Position numbers and translations under genes: made by a program. Below the pieces are notes generated by a model. The model worked only from the letters and a program-made list of their open reading frames with translations. It was not told the origin of the DNA and searched no databases. Shown here piece by piece: positions 9,421 to 18,780 of a stretch of 43,729 nt of DNA; the first letter of the stretch is position 1; each line of letters begins with the position of its first letter. The stretch is taken from the NCBI GenBank assembly GCA_964412365.1, contig CAYPOI010000014.1, forward strand, positions 1 to 43,729, given 5' to 3'. Origin of the DNA: CAMTWZ01 sp964412365 (GTDB taxonomy: Bacteria > Bacteroidota > Rhodothermia > Balneolales > HLUCCA01).

Positions 9421-12063
9421 ATGAAGAATCGACTTACTAGTCTACTATTGGCCGTGATCCTACTGCTGCCGGGAGCGTTGTTCTCCCAGACAGCAAAGGA
9501 CGTGACCATTCGAGAGCTGAATACCTATGCGAATCTGACGGAATCGAGTCAGATCAGCGCGCATCCACTGCGCGACACGCTCGTGAAATTCACAGGCGTT
9601 GTTATCACATATCCGCGTAACTCCGGATTGGCAACCTTCACGGCAGGAACAAACAGCATCGGACGTATCCATATGTTCGTAGTGGACACCAGCGCCATCA
9701 CAAGCGGCCTTGACGGTCAGTATATGCAGGTGGTGGACTCCAAGAACATGGAACTCTTGGAAGAACTCAACCGTGGCGATGTGATCACGATCGAAGGTAA
9801 ATTGACCTTTTTCGGGCTTACCGGACAAATGACGACCGAAACCGTCGTATTGGTCGGTAATGTGAACGAAGATGCCGCTCTTTTGAAATACCAACCCCTG
9901 CTTCAGCCTACGGTTGTGACGGTCGATGAGCTGAACACGAAACTGCCAGATGGCACTTTTACTCACCGTCTTGATAACTACACGAAGTATGTCAACCGAT
10001 ATGTCAAAGTAGCAGGCACAACGGTTGTCAACAGCTTCCAAGCTCCGACCGGACGTCCTTGGTTGTATGTTGGAGATGAGAATGCGATCCTACCAACCAC
10101 GGATACCTCTCTTCGTTTCCGTAACGACAAAAACCCCTACAGAACTGGTTATAATTTCAGGCGTGGGGATGATGGGCCATATTCACCACCACCTCCAGGA
10201 TCGATTGCAAATATCAGCGGGTTCATCGTGATGAACACCTTCAACCCAGATAACACTGGTGCAGGTACCTACAAAATCGCACCGTGGGATGACGGTGTTG
10301 TTTGGGTTTCAGATGGACAAGCAACGCCATCCTACATTCGCGCGACTCCTGAAGGATGGCCGAATGATCTCGTAGTAACGGGCTTCCCACCAGCGTTCAC
10401 GAATTTTACGATTTCTACTCAGACTCCAACAAGCGCTCAGCAAGTGGCCATTTCGGTTGACATCGCCGCTCCGAACGAAGGCGTGACCATCACCTCCGCA
10501 AATGTGGTCTACACCCCACGTGGTGGAGCTGCGGTGACTGCGCCCTTGGTCAAAGGCGCAGGAAACACCTACTCGTTTACGTTTCCAACGTTCGTAGATA
10601 AGACTTCGGTTTCGTTCACCATTGAAGCAACAGATAGCGGAGGGCTGAAAGGCAAGTTTTCTGCAAGTAACACCAGCTTTATCGTGCTCGATAACCCGAT
10701 CACTTCCATTAAAGCCATTCAGGAAACTGGGGATGGATCCCGTGGAGCAAGCCCATTGGTTGGACTCGGCGTACTACCAATGAACTTGGTCGCTACGGTC
10801 GTGTCCGATTCGGCCGACGGATTTGTTGTCATTCAAGACAGCAACCTGCCGTGGTCCGGTATTCCATTGGCAAAAAACACAAGTACCCAACGCTTGATCC
10901 GTGGCGATATCATCACCATCACATCGGCTGAAGTGCTGCGTCAGTTTGATATGAACTATCTGTCGAACCTGACGTTCACCAAATCCGAGGAAGGCAATAC
11001 CGATATCGATGCCATCACGCCATTGCTGACGACAAGTGTATTCGGCACAGGTAACCGTGGTGCGGAATACATCGGCATGTTGGTCCGCTTCGAAAACGTA
11101 AGCGTCGCATCGACCAATGCGGATTTCCCATCCGATTTCGGTGAATGGTCGTTCGCTAGCGCTGGTCAAACGGCTGTTCGTGTGGATGATCGCTTCCAAT
11201 ACTCCAATATTGAAATTCGCAGCAACTTCACCTCCACATTCAACAGAAATCTTGTTCCAGGTGCACAGTTCACCAGCTTGAAAGGTGTCTTGGCGTGGTC
11301 GTTCGGAAATCCGAAATTCGCGATCCGCCAACTCAGCGATCTCGTTGCGGTGGATAACATCACCACCCCGAACCGCAATTTCGCATTATTGTCGCCAGCC
11401 AATGATGCCAACGTGGATGTGACCGGCAACATCGTCGCTTCCTGGGATGCCATTTCCACTGATTTCGATGGCGATGCCGTGAAGTACCTCTTCGTTTTGG
11501 CTAACAAGCCAGCGGAAGGCACTCCTAATTTCAGCAACCCATTGGCTGTGGTCGCAAGCGATGTGAATGGATCATCCGGTGATGCGACGATTCCTTCCTC
11601 TGCTTTGAATCCGATTCTGGATTCGGTTGGAATGGTGCAAGACGAGACTCGCGCGTTCGCTTGGACCGTATGGGTGACCGACACCAAAGACACCGTGCAG
11701 GTTTCGACCTATGCGAATGCAACAGGCCATACACCGATTTTCCGGACGATCAATCTGAAAAAATTGACTCCGACCTCCTTGGAAGACAACAATCTTCCGA
11801 AAGAGTTCAGCCTGTCTCAGAACTACCCGAATCCGTTCAACCCGACCACCTCGATCAGCTACTCGCTGCCACAGGATGTGAAGGTGAAACTGACGGTGTA
11901 TGACATGCTGGGTCGTGAGGTGTCTGTATTGGTAAACGAGCTCAAATCAGCGGGCACGTACACGGTTGCTCTTGAAGGCCATGCGCTGGCAAGCGGTATC
12001 TATGTGTATCGTTTGGAAGCCGGAACCCGGACCTTTACCCGCAAGATGACCTTGCTCAAGTAA
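9421..12063 (+). CDS. Large secreted protein with OB-fold-like N-terminus and T9SS sorting tail
   Basis: An 880-residue exported protein. After the signal peptide (LLLAVILLLPGALFSQ) comes an OB-fold-like region (about 25-165: LVKFTGVVITYP, GDVITIEGKLTFFG), then a second related stretch (about 165-310) and an Ig-like region. Another OB-like segment (about 430-640) contains GSRGASPLVGLGVLP and RGDIITITSAEVL. The C-terminus (about 795-880) is a textbook T9SS type A sorting domain: NYPNPFNPTTSISYSLP, VYDMLGREVSVLVNE, ASGIYVYRLEAG. Repeated OB-like modules in secreted T9SS proteins can bind nucleic acid or sugars, but no ligand can be named here. It lies 33 bases after the previous gene and ends at a strong terminator, so the two probably form a transcription unit of exported cargo. 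Confidence 0.83.
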   Translation: MKNRLTSLLLAVILLLPGALFSQTAKDVTIRELNTYANLTESSQISAHPLRDTLVKFTGVVITYPRNSGLATFTAGTNSIGRIHMFVVDTSAITSGLDGQYMQVVDSKNMELLEELNRGDVITIEGKLTFFGLTGQMTTETVVLVGNVNEDAALLKYQPLLQPTVVTVDELNTKLPDGTFTHRLDNYTKYVNRYVKVAGTTVVNSFQAPTGRPWLYVGDENAILPTTDTSLRFRNDKNPYRTGYNFRRGDDGPYSPPPPGSIANISGFIVMNTFNPDNTGAGTYKIAPWDDGVVWVSDGQATPSYIRATPEGWPNDLVVTGFPPAFTNFTISTQTPTSAQQVAISVDIAAPNEGVTITSANVVYTPRGGAAVTAPLVKGAGNTYSFTFPTFVDKTSVSFTIEATDSGGLKGKFSASNTSFIVLDNPITSIKAIQETGDGSRGASPLVGLGVLPMNLVATVVSDSADGFVVIQDSNLPWSGIPLAKNTSTQRLIRGDIITITSAEVLRQFDMNYLSNLTFTKSEEGNTDIDAITPLLTTSVFGTGNRGAEYIGMLVRFENVSVASTNADFPSDFGEWSFASAGQTAVRVDDRFQYSNIEIRSNFTSTFNRNLVPGAQFTSLKGVLAWSFGNPKFAIRQLSDLVAVDNITTPNRNFALLSPANDANVDVTGNIVASWDAISTDFDGDAVKYLFVLANKPAEGTPNFSNPLAVVASDVNGSSGDATIPSSALNPILDSVGMVQDETRAFAWTVWVTDTKDTVQVSTYANATGHTPIFRTINLKKLTPTSLEDNNLPKEFSLSQNYPNPFNPTTSISYSLPQDVKVKLTVYDMLGREVSVLVNELKSAGTYTVALEGHALASGIYVYRLEAGTRTFTRKMTLLK

Positions 12064-12078
12064 GATATTATCTTCATT

Positions 12079-12107
12079 CAGAGGCGCTTGACCGCGCCTC
12101 TGTTTTT
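12079..12107 (+). terminator. Intrinsic terminator after the second T9SS cargo gene
   Basis: A perfect 9-bp GC-rich stem CAGAGGCGC (12079-12087) / GCGCCTCTG (12094-12102) with a 6-base loop is followed directly by TTTTT (12103-12107). It lies 15 bases past the stop at 12063. The first possible ATG of the next gene starts at 12108, immediately after the T-run. Confidence 0.88.
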
Positions 12108-12119
12108 ATGCTTTTTCGT

Positions 12120-13609
12120 ATGACATCACGCTTTTTCCCCTTCATCCTCTTATCCGCTTGGCTGGTATCCTCTTGCCAAGACACCGGTTTGCGGGGTGTT
12201 GTGAACGACAANNNNNNNNNNCTCCGAAAACCTACTTGACGTTGGATGAAGTGAACCGTCCGGATGACGACCGCCTCAACTCGCAAGTGCGCATCCGCTG
12301 GTGGGGGGACGACCCGGATGGATTTGTTGTGGGGTTTGAATATTCAATCAATGGGTCCGCTTGGACGTTTACCACAATCAGAGACAGTGTGTTCGTCTTG
12401 CCGATTCCGATCGGCAATGAAACGGCGGATGTCCAATTCAGCGTGCGTGCTCAAGACAATAACGGTGCATTTGACCCGAATCCGCCATCTCTCGTGTTTC
12501 CCATCGTCAACTCGCCTCCATCCATTCGATTCAATGCGGTAGAGCAACCATCCGACACCACCTTCCATGTGTTCAGTTTCGGCTGGACGGCGTCCGATCC
12601 CGATGGGGCAAGGAACCTGGCCTACACCGAAATTGCTGTGAATGACACGGTATCAGGGTGGGTTCAACTTCCCAATGATGTCAATTTCGTGACCGTCAAC
12701 ATCGAAGACGGTTCGGGTGCCACTGCGAATGGGGCAATGTATCTCGGAAAAGCGTACATCAGCACCTCCATCGTGTTGAACGGATTTGTGATGAATGGCG
12801 AGAACACCGTGTACGTCCGTTCGGTGGACCAAGCCGGTGCGATTAGCGTTCGTGCGGAAAAAACGTGGTTTCTGAAGCGTCAAACCAGTCGTGTATTGGT
12901 CATTAACGACAATTCCCTGCCAAATACACAATCACGCTTGAACGATCACTTGAGTTGGATTTCGCAGTCCGGCATTTCGCAGGTGGATGTGATCCAAGCG
13001 ACGGATGGAAACGCCTCAGGTGGATTCAAGTCGCCATTGAGTATCGCTTTTCAAAAGACGTTTGATCCGACCATGAACCAGGCCCTCGCCAAATGGGATT
13101 ACATCTATTGGGTATCTGACAATCTGGATCGGAACATCAATTTCGCGCTTGAAATGACCGTCGAGTTTTTCCGGAATGGTGGGAAGATGTTCATCAACAT
13201 GCCTACCAAGAATCTGCCAGCCACAGACCCGGTGTTCGTCTTTCTTCCGTTTGATCGTCTTGGAGTTCCCGGAGTGGTTGGCTCGCAAGGATTTTTGATT
13301 CAGGGAACCAGCGCTATTTCAGTTGCGGATGTACCCAGCGCTCCACCCGGACGCATCGGCTCGGCCAACATCACCGGCGTGTCGCCTTTGGTACCAACGG
13401 GTGGTTCAACGGTTCTATATAATGCCGCATTCCGAGTTCGCCAAGTCTTTGGTGGTTCGGTGGCGTACACGGGTAATCCGGCGATCAGCGTGATCAGCGC
13501 CGACCGCGATATGGCATTCTTGGGGCTGGATGCAGCGACCATCAATCCTGCCGACATCCAACCGATGATCCAATTCATCATCATCAATCAGCTTGGATTT
13601 CAGAATTAA
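12120..13609 (+). CDS. Exported lipoprotein with Ig/fibronectin-like and GATase-like regions; interrupted by an assembly gap
   Basis: The true N-terminus is in the frame of ATG 12120 (or 12108, three codons and an Arg earlier): MTSRFFPFILLSAWLVSSC is a lipoprotein signal peptide with lipobox VSSC, Cys at residue 19. Ten N bases (12212-12221) then break the frame. The body continues in another frame from PKTYLTLDEVNRPDDD to the stop at 13609. Since a 10-N run is a placeholder of unknown length, this is one gene and not a frameshift. The body has two Ig-like repeats (WWGDDPDGFVVGFEYSING; FGWTASDPDG) and a C-terminal Rossmann-like part (VLVINDNSLP, WDYIYWVSDN, FFRNGGKMFINMP) resembling DUF4350/GATase-like domains. 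It ends seven bases before the TonB receptor gene and is likely its lipoprotein partner. Confidence 0.75.
12212..12221. other. Assembly gap (10 N)
   Basis: Ten undetermined bases inside the lipoprotein gene. The reading frame before and after differs, which shows that the run is not the true length of the missing sequence. Confidence 0.98.
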
Positions 13610-13615
13610 CCGATC

Positions 13616-16558
13616 ATGATGCACCGTTTTTCTTTGTTATTTGGCTTTTTTCTATGGATCACTTCGTCGGTTGTCGCTCAAAACGGACACTTGGCGGGTA
13701 GGATCTTGGAAGAAGGCACGAACGAACCGCTCACCGGCGTGAATATTTTCATTCGTGGCACCAGTTTTGGTGCCGCGTCCGATTTCGACGGCAATTACGA
13801 AATCCGCAACATCCGTCCGGGTGAGTATTCGATCGAATTCACCTATGTCGGGTTCGAACGCGTCCTGCACACAGCAATCCGCATCACCGCAGGACAAACC
13901 ACGACACTGAACATCACCTTGAAAGAACAAGTGCTCACCTCCGAGCAGGAAGTGTTGGTGATCGGGGAGAGGCCCATTTTCGATATCGAACAATCGTCGA
14001 GCACCATGCGGGTTGGACGCGAACAGATCCAAGCCGCCGCCCTTCGCCGGGTGGATGATGTCGTAGGCCAGCAAGCCGGTGTCATCAAGGATCCGTCGGG
14101 TGTCTACATCCGTGGCGGACGTGCCTATGAAACCGGTTTTGTGGTAGACGGTGTGTCGGCGTCCGATCCATTGGCCGGCACCGGATTCGGGTTGGACTTA
14201 GGAGCGAATGCCTATGCGGATGTGGAAGTGACCACAGGCGGAGCTGGAGCGGAATTTGGAGATGCCACATCGGGTATCGTATCGGTCAGAACGCAGGATG
14301 GTGGTGATAAACTGGCTGGGTATTTCAGTCACAAACGCGACAATCCGGGTCGGATGACATCCGCCACAGCGAATTTCTTCACCGACACCTATGAATTGAA
14401 CATCGGTGGTCCGGAAGTGATCACATCCACCATTCTTCCTGCATTGGGACTCAAGATTCCGGGCAAGATGTCGTTTTTTATCTCCAGCCAGATGTTCACG
14501 ACGAACGAGTTCATGCGCAATACGGCTGACCAGGTTAACACGTCCGTCATTTCGAATAATTTCTGGTCACCACGGCAGGATAACCGCTGGAGCGGGATGC
14601 TCAAGTTGACGTACCGCATCAAGCCGAATATGCGTTTGGAATCGGCTTATCAGCGTTCATTGACCGTGAATCAGAACACCCGGATGTTGCAAATCACGGG
14701 TGATGATGTCCAGATCCGTCCGGGATATCAATTTTTCTTCTCTCAGGATCTCGACCGTGCCAGTACGTACGCTCACGACTCGAATCTGAGCTATGTGAAA
14801 TGGACGCACACGTTGAGCGCATCCACCTTTTATGATGTTCAGGTGAGCCGCTTGTTCACCCGACTTCGTGCGGACGCGAATGGTCGCTACTGGCGCCCGA
14901 CTCAAGTGGATGGCGAGTTCGACCCGGCCAGCATCGTTGTGGCCCCTGTCCGTTTGTTTGATGACTTTTCGCGCGAGTTCTATTATGTGCTTCCCGGACC
15001 GGGATTCTCCAACAACGGTGGTATCGCCGCCTTGTGGCATGATCACTTCGCAGAAGAAACCACGGTCAAAGGATCACTCACACGCTACCTTGGCGCTCGT
15101 GAGAACCGTCTGAACATCGGATTCGAAGCGAAATTCCAAGATTATCAGTGGATCGACATCAATCGTCCCTGGGTAGGCGCACCGATTGAAGTATCGGGTG
15201 GGGTATTTAGCGAGACGTTCCGTTTGGGTGAATCGTCCGACATCTGGCGTGTGAAACCGACCAAAGGCGCGTTCTATGTGAGTGACCAGATCCGATATCA
15301 AGGCTTGATCGCGAACATCGGTCTTCGTTTGGATTACTGGTTCCCTGGTGCCTACGTGGATGATGCCGTTCGCAATCCAGATGCGCTCATTCCGGATGAA
15401 ATCCGTAAAGCGTACTATGCCAGCACCTTCAATTTCTTCGGAAGCCGTTTCAAGATGCGCCTGCTGCCACGGATGAGCGTCTCGTTCCCGGTCCGCGAAA
15501 ACCAAGTATTGTTTTTCAACTACGGTCACCAAGCGCGTACCCCGCATCCGACATTCTTGTATGCCGGATTGGATCCGTTCTATCAGAACCGCAGTTTCTT
15601 GGCCAACCTCGGAAATCCGAACCTGAACCAGGAAGTGGATGTGAGTTATGAGATCGGAGTTCGGAATCAGCTCACATCCAATGATGCCTTAAATATTTCC
15701 GCATTCTGGCGTGATAAGTATGATTTCATCACATCCGAACGAATCATTGTTCGTGATGCGACCGGCCGCGATGTGGAACGCGCGTATCGTGTGAACGGGG
15801 ATTTCGCCCGGGTCCGTGGTTTGGAAGCGGCCTACATGAAACGCCATCAGGATTGGTTCTATGGACAGGTTTCCGTGACCTATTCCCGTGCCGAGGGGTT
15901 GAGCTCAACCACAAACGATGCCTTGCAAAATATCATCGTTGGTGGACAAAGCATCGGAAACAACATTGAAACGCCATTGGCTTGGGACAGACCTTGGGAC
16001 ATCAAAAGCAACGTCACTTTCACCCGTGACCGGAAAGGGGATCCGTTGTTTGGCGTACCCGGAATGAACCAGATGAAGTTCTATGTCTCGGCCACGTTCA
16101 GAAGCGGTCAGCGCTACACCCCATATAATTTCAAGGGCAATGAGCGGAATCCTGTGACGGGTGTGACGGATTGGCGCCCGATTTATGAAATCGATACCGA
16201 CCCGAACAAACGGTATAGTAAGATCGGCGAATCGTGGTTCTGGGCAGACATGAACTTCCAGAAATGGCATTATTTCGGTAAAACGAAACTGACGGCGTTT
16301 CTCGAAATCACGAATGTGTTCAACAATCTGAATTCGGCGATCATCAATCCGGTGACGGGCAAAGCGTATAAAACGGATTATCCGACCGATCCGGCCAAAT
16401 TGGTGGCCTTGCGCAGCGACCGTAGTTACGATCTTCCGAGCAACGTGCGCGATCCACGGTATGTGGATCCACGGAACAACAGTTCCCCAGCGTATCTGAA
16501 TCCGGCGAATTTCCTTGAGCAGCGACACATCATGTTCGGCGTGGCGGTGAATTTCTAG
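13616..16558 (+). CDS. TonB-dependent outer-membrane receptor with CarboxypepD_reg-like domain
   Basis: A 980-residue outer-membrane protein. Signal peptide LLFGFFLWITSSVVAQ; CarboxypepD_reg-like beta-sandwich (about 25-105: LAGRILEEGTNEPLTGVNI, DFDGNYEIRNIRPGEY); a TonB-box-like segment near LVIGERPIFDIEQ; plug domain (about 125-235: VDDVVGQQAGVIKDPSGVYI, RGGRAYETGFVVDGV, GAEFGDATSGIVSVRT); and a long beta-barrel ending in the aromatic FGVAVNF. This is the build of TonB-linked receptors of Bacteroidota, which import large or scarce ligands. The barrel gives no ligand hint, and no SusD partner is next to it. It starts seven bases after the lipoprotein gene and is followed one base later by the PorV-like gene. 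The start may be ATG 13616 or 13619. Confidence 0.93.
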   Translation: MMHRFSLLFGFFLWITSSVVAQNGHLAGRILEEGTNEPLTGVNIFIRGTSFGAASDFDGNYEIRNIRPGEYSIEFTYVGFERVLHTAIRITAGQTTTLNITLKEQVLTSEQEVLVIGERPIFDIEQSSSTMRVGREQIQAAALRRVDDVVGQQAGVIKDPSGVYIRGGRAYETGFVVDGVSASDPLAGTGFGLDLGANAYADVEVTTGGAGAEFGDATSGIVSVRTQDGGDKLAGYFSHKRDNPGRMTSATANFFTDTYELNIGGPEVITSTILPALGLKIPGKMSFFISSQMFTTNEFMRNTADQVNTSVISNNFWSPRQDNRWSGMLKLTYRIKPNMRLESAYQRSLTVNQNTRMLQITGDDVQIRPGYQFFFSQDLDRASTYAHDSNLSYVKWTHTLSASTFYDVQVSRLFTRLRADANGRYWRPTQVDGEFDPASIVVAPVRLFDDFSREFYYVLPGPGFSNNGGIAALWHDHFAEETTVKGSLTRYLGARENRLNIGFEAKFQDYQWIDINRPWVGAPIEVSGGVFSETFRLGESSDIWRVKPTKGAFYVSDQIRYQGLIANIGLRLDYWFPGAYVDDAVRNPDALIPDEIRKAYYASTFNFFGSRFKMRLLPRMSVSFPVRENQVLFFNYGHQARTPHPTFLYAGLDPFYQNRSFLANLGNPNLNQEVDVSYEIGVRNQLTSNDALNISAFWRDKYDFITSERIIVRDATGRDVERAYRVNGDFARVRGLEAAYMKRHQDWFYGQVSVTYSRAEGLSSTTNDALQNIIVGGQSIGNNIETPLAWDRPWDIKSNVTFTRDRKGDPLFGVPGMNQMKFYVSATFRSGQRYTPYNFKGNERNPVTGVTDWRPIYEIDTDPNKRYSKIGESWFWADMNFQKWHYFGKTKLTAFLEITNVFNNLNSAIINPVTGKAYKTDYPTDPAKLVALRSDRSYDLPSNVRDPRYVDPRNNSSPAYLNPANFLEQRHIMFGVAVNF

Positions 16559-16559
16559 T

Positions 16560-17423
16560 ATGAATCCTTTGAATCGACTCCAACTCTTTGTTTTTGTTCT
16601 CCTGCTGAGTGTGGCAGGCACGGTCAGCGCGCAAACCATTTTGCCAGCGCTCGGGTCATCCCGTAGCGGCACATCCGGCTTTCAGTTCCTCAAGATTCCG
16701 GTCGACCCACGTGCGGCTGGCATGGGTAATTCCAGCATCGCGGATGCCTTGGATGGATCATCCTTGTATTGGAATCCAGCCCTGACATCCCAAATGCCGC
16801 GCTCACAAGTCTACATGGCGCACACGGCGTACTTTGTTGACATTCCGATGCTNNNNNNNNNNNNNNNNNNNNNNNNNNNNNNNNNNNNNNNNNNNNNNNN
16901 NNNNNNNNNNNNNNNNNNNNNNNNNNNNNNNNNNNNNNNNNNNNNNNNNNNNCTGGTGGACATGGGATTCTTCTACAAAGTGGGAGAGACTGGTCTACGC
17001 TTTGCTGTTGGCGTAAATAATTTCGGATTCGATGCGAGTCCGTCCGGTGAAACCACCCGCATCACCTTGGATGGTGAAACGAAAGAGTCGAATTTCGAAC
17101 GTGTTTCCCCGCCAACCACATTCACCCTCGGCGCCGCATATGATGTGCTGAAAGGGGATTTGTACAATATTTTGGTTACCGGTCAGCTCACCAATCCCTC
17201 CGACAACTCGGAGCGACTCAGCCTCGGTACCGAATTCCGATTCATGAATCAGTTTTACCTTCGTTCCGGGTATGAGTTCGGCGTGGATGAAGCCGTTTTT
17301 CCAGCATTCGGTGCCGGCGTGCGAGTGCCGATCATCGGTCGTGACCTTTCGATGAACTACGGTTTCACCACCCGCGAACGCCTCGGTTCCTTACATCGGG
17401 TCAGCCTTTTAATCGGATTATGA
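16560..17423 (+). CDS. PorV/PorQ-like outer-membrane beta-barrel protein, interrupted by a 100-N gap
   Basis: Signal peptide FVFVLLLSVAGTVSAQ, then the PorV family opening SSRSGTSGFQFLKIPVDPRA and AGMGNSSIADALDGSSLYWN, typical of the FadL-like barrel UPF0164/PorV. After the gap come barrel strands such as LRFAVGVNNFGFDASP and a terminal strand region ending GLHRVSLLIGL-like (SLHRVSLLIGL). PorV is the T9SS shuttle that carries cargo to the attachment complex, but many paralogues exist with unknown roles. The apparent 287 residues are unreliable because 100 N marks an unknown length. It is coupled to its neighbours: one base after the TonB receptor stop, and its own stop overlaps the next start (ATGA). 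Confidence 0.85.
   Translation: MNPLNRLQLFVFVLLLSVAGTVSAQTILPALGSSRSGTSGFQFLKIPVDPRAAGMGNSSIADALDGSSLYWNPALTSQMPRSQVYMAHTAYFVDIPMXXXXXXXXXXXXXXXXXXXXXXXXXXXXXXXXXXLVDMGFFYKVGETGLRFAVGVNNFGFDASPSGETTRITLDGETKESNFERVSPPTTFTLGAAYDVLKGDLYNILVTGQLTNPSDNSERLSLGTEFRFMNQFYLRSGYEFGVDEAVFPAFGAGVRVPIIGRDLSMNYGFTTRERLGSLHRVSLLIGL
16853..16952. other. Assembly gap (100 N)
   Basis: Exactly 100 undetermined bases, the conventional placeholder for a scaffold join of unknown length, inside the PorV-like gene. Confidence 0.98.
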
Positions 17424-18700
17424 TGAACAGATCTCTGCTATATGTGATGGTCGCTTCCACGCTGCTCAGCGGCTGTGATGCGCTTTTCGGTACCAAACAA
17501 GATGCGATCACGAAAGAGATTTTCGTGGAAGGTCGTCGTGATCCGAATCTGGTGACCGAAGACGTCGGTTTCGCCGCTTTGACTCCGTTTTGGACCGGCT
17601 TCAACCAGCCCACCGATGTGTTTGTCGGGTATGACGAACTCGTTTATGTGACGGATGCGGATGGGGTCCATGTCCTGGATCGCGCCGGGCGACGTTACCG
17701 CACGCATCCGCTTCGCGGCGCTCTTTCTGTGACGATGGATCGCAAATTGAATCTGTATGTGGCGGCTCGCTACGATACCATCATCACGTCTCTGAATCCG
17801 ACCACCGTTTGGGATTTGGCCGCGGTCTATAAACTTCGTGGATTGAACCAAGATGGCCCCGTTCAGGTGGTTGATATTCTGATTCAGCCATTTCTCGATA
17901 ACAGTCGCTCCACGACCTCCGCCCAACGCGCTAGATTGATCAAAGGCAGCGCAAACAGCGAGGAATTGGTGGAAATCACAGGTGTCGCGGTTTTGGCGAA
18001 TAACAGCATTTACGTATCGCGTCGCGGACCCGTGAACCCAACCGGAACTCCTCAAGCCGCAGATAACACCGTACTTGTCTTCGGAGAGAAAATAGTTGGT
18101 GGCGCTCGTAATGGTAAAATGGAAAATCTAGGCCAGATCCGCTCCTTATCGCCAACCACTCCATCCTTGCTGTCTGCGGTTGGACTGAATGCGGTCACAT
18201 CCTTCATCGCACCTCCTCAGCGCGATAATATGAGTCCGGATATGAACTTCTTTGTGGCTCAGGGTGCTCAAAACACCGACATCCCGTACCGTGTGTTATG
18301 GGTGGATGTGGTGGAAACCGTGAACGGCACCGAATACAGACCGAAAACGACACTTCTGGCACGCGACACATCCCGGGCCGATCGATTCCTGTATGATGCG
18401 GACCGCTTCGAGAATCCGACGGATGTCGCTTTTTCCGCCGATGGACGAAATTACATCTATGTGGTGGATGCGGGTCTTGACAGCTTATATCTGTTTCAGT
18501 CGAACGGATTGGAAGGGGTGAATCCTCCGGTAGGGTCCACATCCACCAAAACGATTCGGGTTTCCTTCGGTGGAACCGGAAACGGAGTGAGGGAATTCAA
18601 CGATCCGTCTGGCGTGGCGTTTTTCCGGAATGTGGTTTATGTGGCCGATAAGGGAAACAACCGGATCGCGCGCTTCAAGCTGAATACCGACCTCGAGTAA
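17420..18700 (+). CDS. NHL-repeat beta-propeller lipoprotein
   Basis: A 426-residue lipoprotein: signal peptide MNRSLLYVMVASTLLSGC with lipobox LSGC. Repeated NHL-type blades follow: FNQPTDVFVGYDELVYVTDA, then NPTDVAFSADGRNYIYVVDAGLDSLYLF-type and DPSGVAFFRNVVYVADKGNNRIARF-type blades (each split here for brevity). NHL propellers bind proteins, sugars or other ligands; nothing indicates a catalytic site. The start overlaps the PorV-like stop by four bases (ATGA), a sign of translational coupling, with an alternative ATG at 17423. As the last gene of the TonB-PorV-like group it may be an accessory surface or periplasmic partner. Confidence 0.85.
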   Translation: MMNRSLLYVMVASTLLSGCDALFGTKQDAITKEIFVEGRRDPNLVTEDVGFAALTPFWTGFNQPTDVFVGYDELVYVTDADGVHVLDRAGRRYRTHPLRGALSVTMDRKLNLYVAARYDTIITSLNPTTVWDLAAVYKLRGLNQDGPVQVVDILIQPFLDNSRSTTSAQRARLIKGSANSEELVEITGVAVLANNSIYVSRRGPVNPTGTPQAADNTVLVFGEKIVGGARNGKMENLGQIRSLSPTTPSLLSAVGLNAVTSFIAPPQRDNMSPDMNFFVAQGAQNTDIPYRVLWVDVVETVNGTEYRPKTTLLARDTSRADRFLYDADRFENPTDVAFSADGRNYIYVVDAGLDSLYLFQSNGLEGVNPPVGSTSTKTIRVSFGGTGNGVREFNDPSGVAFFRNVVYVADKGNNRIARFKLNTDLE

Positions 18701-18780
18701 AGGTTTGTAATAGGCCGGCGCGGACATTGAATATTCCGCTAAATGGTGGTTACTTAGGCACTTCACCATTCCAAAGGATT

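Noticed and set aside
12158..12240. Apparent start and frameshift in the lipoprotein gene
   Set aside because: The frame change coincides with a 10-N placeholder, so it is an assembly effect and not a mutation.
18742..18770. Hairpin AATGGTG...CACCATT just before the metalloprotease gene
   Set aside because: Seven pairs with a 15-base loop, no U-tract and no known family; too weak to call regulatory.
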